Shown in pieces: positions 61,061 through 64,000 of a stretch of DNA of 64,000 nt; the first letter of the stretch is position 1; the number at the start of each line of letters is the position of its first letter. This stretch comes from Halostella litorea (GTDB taxonomy: Archaea; Halobacteriota; Halobacteria; Halobacteriales; Natronoarchaeaceae): NCBI RefSeq assembly GCF_004785955.1, contig NZ_ML214300.1:999756-1063755 (forward strand), in the 5' to 3' direction. Under the pieces are notes generated by a model. It did not search any database. It saw nothing but the letters and a program-made list of their open reading frames with translations, and was not told where the DNA came from. A program made the position numbers and the translations under genes.

Positions 61061-61798
61061 ATGGACATCGACACGAACGACGGCACGACGGACGGACCCG
61101 AGACGAACGCGCCCGACGAGGGGGCAAAGCGCATCGACGCGGCGGACGTCGACCCGGCGGCGGCCGCGCGGGGCGGCGTGTACGCCCTCGCGGCGACGCT
61201 GTTCGACGAGCCGAGCAAGTCGCTCCACCGGCGACTCCGCGCGGGCGAGGTCGACGCCGCCTGCCGGGAGCTTGTCGAAGCGAGCGGCCTCGACGTCGAG
61301 CCGCCGGACCTGACCGTCGCGGACGACCACGAGACGCTGTGCGCGCGGTTCAACGACCTGTTCACGGTCGGCTATGCCGAGTACGAGGACCGGAGCGACG
61401 GGTCGCTCGACAGCAGCGGGCCGCCGGTGTCGCTGTACGAGACGTCGTACCGGCCGGAGGCGTCGTGGAACGACGTGAACCTCGACCTCGCGCGGGCGTA
61501 CGACCACTTCGGGCTGGAGGTCGACCGGTCGGTCCGGGACAACCACGACTACCTGCCCTATCAGCTGGAGTTCGCGGGCTACCTCGCGCGCCGGGAGGCC
61601 GAGTCGTCGACGGACGCCGCGCGGGCCAGGCTGGACTTCCACGACCGACACCTCCACGTCGTCGCCGGCGGGGTCGCCGAGCGGATAGCCGAGGAGCCCG
61701 GCACCGCCCTGTACGGCGACCTGGCCGCGTTCCTCGACCGGTTCGTGGCCGCCGACCAGACCGACCTCGCCGGGCGGTTCGAAGGGGGTGACGGCTGA
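61061..61798 (+). CDS. narJ: NarJ/TorD-like assembly chaperone
   Basis: 245 residues from the ATG at 61061; a GTG at 61052 is a possible start. It is the private chaperone for Mo-cofactor insertion and Tat proofreading of NarG. All-helical TorD/DmsD fold with landmarks GGVYALAATLFDEPSK, VSLYETSYRPEASWND (Y-E-T motif), LPYQLEFAGYLARREAE and FHDRHLHVVAG near the end. It overlaps the next gene by one base (TGATG). Confidence 0.9.
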   Translation: MDIDTNDGTTDGPETNAPDEGAKRIDAADVDPAAAARGGVYALAATLFDEPSKSLHRRLRAGEVDAACRELVEASGLDVEPPDLTVADDHETLCARFNDLFTVGYAEYEDRSDGSLDSSGPPVSLYETSYRPEASWNDVNLDLARAYDHFGLEVDRSVRDNHDYLPYQLEFAGYLARREAESSTDAARARLDFHDRHLHVVAGGVAERIAEEPGTALYGDLAAFLDRFVAADQTDLAGRFEGGDG

Positions 61799-62676
61799 TG
61801 CGCGGCGGCCGAGTCGGGGAGCCGACCGACGGACGCCGCGCGGCCGGCCTCGCCAGGCTCTCGGCGGGGTCGCCGGTGTCGCCGCGGACCGCCGCCGGGC
61901 TGGTCACGCTCCTGCCGGTCGCGCTGGCGACGCTGTACCGGGTCGCGCTCAACGCGCCCGGGCCGTTACCGCGCCCAGTCACGGCGGTCGTCGGGGCCGC
62001 ACTCCCGCTCGTCGTCGCCGGGCCGGCGGTCGCGGCGCTGTGCCTCACGGCGACCGCCGACCGACCCGGCGAGCGCGTCGGGTTCGCCTTCGTCGGCGGC
62101 TTCGGGCTGGTGTCGCTCGCGTCCCCGGCGGCCTGGCTCCCGGCCGTCGTCGGCACCGTCCTCGGCGGGGGCCTCGCGGTCGGGTCGGAGCTGGCCCGGG
62201 ACGGCCGGCCGGAAGCGCGGCGCGTCGGCGTGGCCGGCGTGCTCGTGGCCGGCGTCGTCACCTCGCTCGCGGCGTCGGCCGGCGTCGGGGCGGCAACACT
62301 GCGCCCGCTCGGGTCCGGCCTCGCGCTGGTCGGCGTCGGGCTGACGCCGCTGCTGGTCGGCGGCGACCGGACGAGCCTCGCGGTCGGGGCGCTGGCCGGC
62401 GTCCTGACGTTCGCGCTGGCGACGAGCGCGCCGTACGTCGCCGGCGCGGTGTTGCTGGTCGGCGGCGGCGTCGTCGGCGCGCCCCTCGGAGCCGTCGCCT
62501 TCGCCGTCGGCGGCGGCGTCGCCGGGGTCGCCCGCGCGCTCCGCCGCGGCCGGGGCGACCTGGCGGTCGGCGCGGGGCTGTTGCTCGCGGCCGGCGTCCC
62601 CGCGACGCTGCCCCGGGCGCTGGGGGTCGTCGTCGCCCTCGCGCTGCTCGTCGAGGCAGGGGGTGAACTGCCGTGA
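61798..62676 (+). CDS. Multi-pass membrane protein in nar operon, function unknown
   Basis: 292 residues with seven or more Ala/Val/Gly-rich helices (AAGLVTLLPVALATLYRVAL; PVTAVVGAALPLVVAGPAVAAL; FAFVGGFGLVSLASPAAWLP; VLVAGVVTSLAASAG and more). Very low polar content and no conserved charged motif in the membrane are visible. Coupled by one base to narJ and by four bases to the HEAT gene. It might be a nitrate/nitrite porter or assembly factor, but no NarK motif is present. Confidence 0.7.
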   Translation: MRGGRVGEPTDGRRAAGLARLSAGSPVSPRTAAGLVTLLPVALATLYRVALNAPGPLPRPVTAVVGAALPLVVAGPAVAALCLTATADRPGERVGFAFVGGFGLVSLASPAAWLPAVVGTVLGGGLAVGSELARDGRPEARRVGVAGVLVAGVVTSLAASAGVGAATLRPLGSGLALVGVGLTPLLVGGDRTSLAVGALAGVLTFALATSAPYVAGAVLLVGGGVVGAPLGAVAFAVGGGVAGVARALRRGRGDLAVGAGLLLAAGVPATLPRALGVVVALALLVEAGGELP

Positions 62677-63503
62677 GGGACGAGGAGGAGGCGACCGACG
62701 GTCCGCCGGACCCGGGGCTCCGCCCCGAGCGCAGCCCGGGCTTTGGCGATGCGCCCGCGGGGCTCGACGACATCGAGGTCGACCGCGACGTGACGATCGG
62801 CGAGGCGTCGCCCGCGGAACTGGCGGCCAGCGACACCGACCCCGTCGCCGACGACGAAACCGCGGAGTTGCTCGACGCGCTGGCCGGGGACGAGGCGGTC
62901 GAACGCCGCCGCGCAGCGCTCGCGCTGGCCGAGCGGGAGGGCAGCGAACGCGTCCGCCGGGCGCTGCAGGCCGCCGCGACGGGCGACGACGACGCCGAGG
63001 TGCGGCAGTTCGCGGTCGAGGCGCTCGGGAAAGTCGGTGGCGCCGTCGCGGCGGAGACCGCGCTCGCGCTGACCGACGACCCCGAACCGTGGGTCCGCGC
63101 CGAGGCCCTCGTGACGCTCGACAGACTGGACCGCGGCGAACACGAGGCCGCCATCGCCGACGCGCTCGACGACGACCACCACGCCGTCCGCCGGAACGCG
63201 CTGGTGTCGCTGTTCAAACTCCGGGGCGAGGACGCCCTCCCCGCCCTCGTCGACGCGGCCGCCGACCCGAGCGAACGCGTCCGCGAGTGGGCAGCCCACT
63301 TGCTCGGCGGCGTCGCGGACGAACGCGCGGACGAAACGCTCGCCGACCTTGTGGACGACGACAGCCGGATCGTGCGCGAGACGGCCGCCAATGCCCGGAC
63401 CGTCGACGCCGGCAGCTTCCGCCGCCAGTTCAGCGGGACGCTGGACGAATCCGACCGCACGCTCCCCGGCGAGGACGAACTCAACCGGACGCCGAACCTC
63501 TGA
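62673..63503 (+). CDS. HEAT-repeat protein, last gene of the nar operon
   Basis: 276 residues from a GTG overlapping the previous stop (GTGA). After a disordered acidic lead, five to six HEAT/PBS-lyase-type repeats run from about residue 65 to 240: AVERRRAALALAEREG, EVRQFAVEALGKVGG, EPWVRAEALVTLDRL, HAVRRNALVSLFKLRGE, RVREWAAHLLGGVADE, RIVRETAANARTV. Such repeats bind protein partners; similar proteins close haloarchaeal nar operons. It may help NarGH assembly or insertion, an inference from position. Confidence 0.85.
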   Translation: MRDEEEATDGPPDPGLRPERSPGFGDAPAGLDDIEVDRDVTIGEASPAELAASDTDPVADDETAELLDALAGDEAVERRRAALALAEREGSERVRRALQAAATGDDDAEVRQFAVEALGKVGGAVAAETALALTDDPEPWVRAEALVTLDRLDRGEHEAAIADALDDDHHAVRRNALVSLFKLRGEDALPALVDAAADPSERVREWAAHLLGGVADERADETLADLVDDDSRIVRETAANARTVDAGSFRRQFSGTLDESDRTLPGEDELNRTPNL

Positions 63504-63649
63504 TCCGGCCGTGGGCGCTGCCGGCGCTCGGCGGATCGTTCCGACTGGCGGCGGCGTGCCCGCCGCTGTAAAACGTGGAGGGCGGTCTCTCCCGATCGCT
63601 TATCGCCCCGGCGGAGGTACCGAGATGCCTCTCCGCGAATAGTTTGAAA

Positions 63650-63725
63650 AGCCAAGGGCCGGATTTGAACCGGCGATGGGCGGCTCTGCAGGCCGCTGCG
63701 TTCGGCCGGACTCTGCCACCTTGGC
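63650..63725 (-). tRNA. tRNA-Cys (anticodon GCA)
   Basis: 76 nt on the minus strand. Acceptor GCCAAGG/CCTTGGC with discriminator T; anticodon stem GCGGC/GCCGC around loop CTGCAGA with anticodon GCA; T arm GCCGG/CCGGC with TTCAAAT. CCA is not encoded. It is the usual last tRNA of a haloarchaeal rRNA operon, here about 195 bases after the 5S gene. Confidence 0.96.
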
Positions 63726-63751
63726 GCGGGTGATACTACTGGCGTCCGGCG

Positions 63752-63757
63752 TTTAAG
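63752..63757 (-). promoter_or_regulatory. TATA box of tRNA-Cys
   Basis: The minus strand reads CTTAAA centred 29 bases before the tRNA 5' end, indicating a promoter of its own between the 5S terminator and the tRNA. Confidence 0.55.
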
Positions 63758-63877
63758 CCTAGCGCTTCCGAGGCGTGGCTCGCAGTCGACTGTCGGCACT
63801 GGGCGGTGATGGTCTCGTCGAGCGTGCTACTCGACGGGAGAGGTGTGGTGGAGCCTGGTGGCTCCGCGAATGATATG

Positions 63878-63910
63878 AGAAAAGCCCAGTCGGCGGGTGC
63901 CGACTGGGCT
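63878..63910 (-). terminator. Hairpin terminator after 5S rRNA
   Basis: A perfect 12-base stem AGCCCAGTCGGC/GCCGACTGGGCT (63883-63894 with 63899-63910) has a 4-base loop and is followed on the minus strand by TTTT. It lies about 12 bases after the 5S 3' end. The strong stem plus U-run is a likely terminator or processing site. A second small hairpin, GGAGCC-TGGT-GGCTCC, is at 63850-63865. Confidence 0.7.
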
Positions 63911-63921
63911 GTAGTATGAGT

Positions 63922-64000
63922 GGGAGGCGGCGATCCGGTGGTCCCAGAGGCTCGCGCACTCCAGTACTTGCCGGAACGCTGGCGGGCTTAACGTCCGTGT
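63922..64000 (-). rRNA. rrf: 5S ribosomal RNA, 3' part (5' end outside window)
   Basis: Read on the minus strand from the right edge: ACGTTAAGCCCGCCAGCGTTCCGG, then AAGTACTGGAGTGCGCGAGCCTCTGGGA and GATCGCCGCCTCCC, the conserved loop B/helix III to helix IV and the 3' strand of helix I of archaeal 5S rRNA. About 79 of roughly 122 bases are present. It shows that an rRNA operon, transcribed leftward, ends here. The 3' end is placed to within a few bases. Confidence 0.9.

Noticed and set aside
1..64000. Insertion sequences, integrases, replication origin or CRISPR array
   Set aside because: No transposase, recombinase, Orc1/Cdc6, Cas gene or repeat-spacer array was recognised on either strand.

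Overview
The window is chromosomal DNA from a halophilic archaeon (class Halobacteria). The evidence is very high GC, strongly Asp/Glu-rich and Lys-poor proteins, TATA boxes about 25-30 bases before start codons (leaderless transcripts), many ATGA stop/start overlaps, Tat signal peptides with lipoboxes, a PGF-CTERM surface protein, an archaeal type A RNase P RNA, ribosomal protein S6e, a thermosome subunit, and an rRNA operon ending 5S-tRNA-Cys. I cannot name the genus.

Layout. 1-5.5 kb: three overlapping + strand genes for Ig-like (PKD/CARDB) proteins; the first is cut by the window edge and the third crosses the membrane and ends in a cytosolic zinc ribbon. 5.5-18.5 kb: housekeeping genes (thermosome, AMMECR1, RNase P RNA, YihY, lipoate-ligase-like protein, dihydroorotase). 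Here nicotinate phosphoribosyltransferase and a nicotinamidase-like enzyme (NAD salvage) flank two tandem Hvo_1808-type surface proteins. 18.6-25.3 kb: a dipeptide/oligopeptide ABC importer with both ATPases fused in one chain. 25.4-32.2 kb: four universal stress proteins around a GNAT, then DHH phosphoesterase, BtpA-family protein and PfkB kinase. 32.2-43.7 kb: small haloarchaeal proteins, S6e, membrane proteins, an MFS carrier, a beta-CASP nuclease, a secreted pentapeptide-periodic protein and assimilatory nitrite reductase. 43.9-47.4 kb: two tiny overlapping ORFs plus a ParB/RHH-like regulator, an M20 deacylase, and tRNA-Lys followed by a duplicated 3' end. 47.6-52.1 kb: two large secreted repeat proteins (Gln-rich 22-23-residue repeats with DUF7282 domains; a bactofilin-like beta-solenoid) and a zinc ribbon. 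52.2-63.5 kb: the regulator NarO, divergent from a complete respiratory nitrate reductase operon (small membrane protein, Rieske NarB, cytochrome b NarC, NarG, NarH, heme-binding gamma-like subunit, NarJ, a membrane protein and a HEAT-repeat protein). 63.6-64 kb: the 3' end of a minus-strand rRNA operon (partial 5S, terminator, tRNA-Cys).

The genes that work together most clearly are the nar operon. Quinol electrons should pass through the NarC/NarB bc-type module and the gamma-like heme protein to NarH/NarG on the outer face of the membrane (Tat signals on NarG and NarB). NarJ would assist folding, and NarO would act at an inverted repeat between the two promoters. The least explained parts are the Gln-rich repeat protein with its coupled leader ORF, the pentapeptide-like and bactofilin-like secreted proteins, the HExxH/QExxH surface-protein pair, and small hairpin elements with duplications at tRNA-Lys and inside the nar operon. 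No CRISPR array, transposase, integrase or replication origin was seen.
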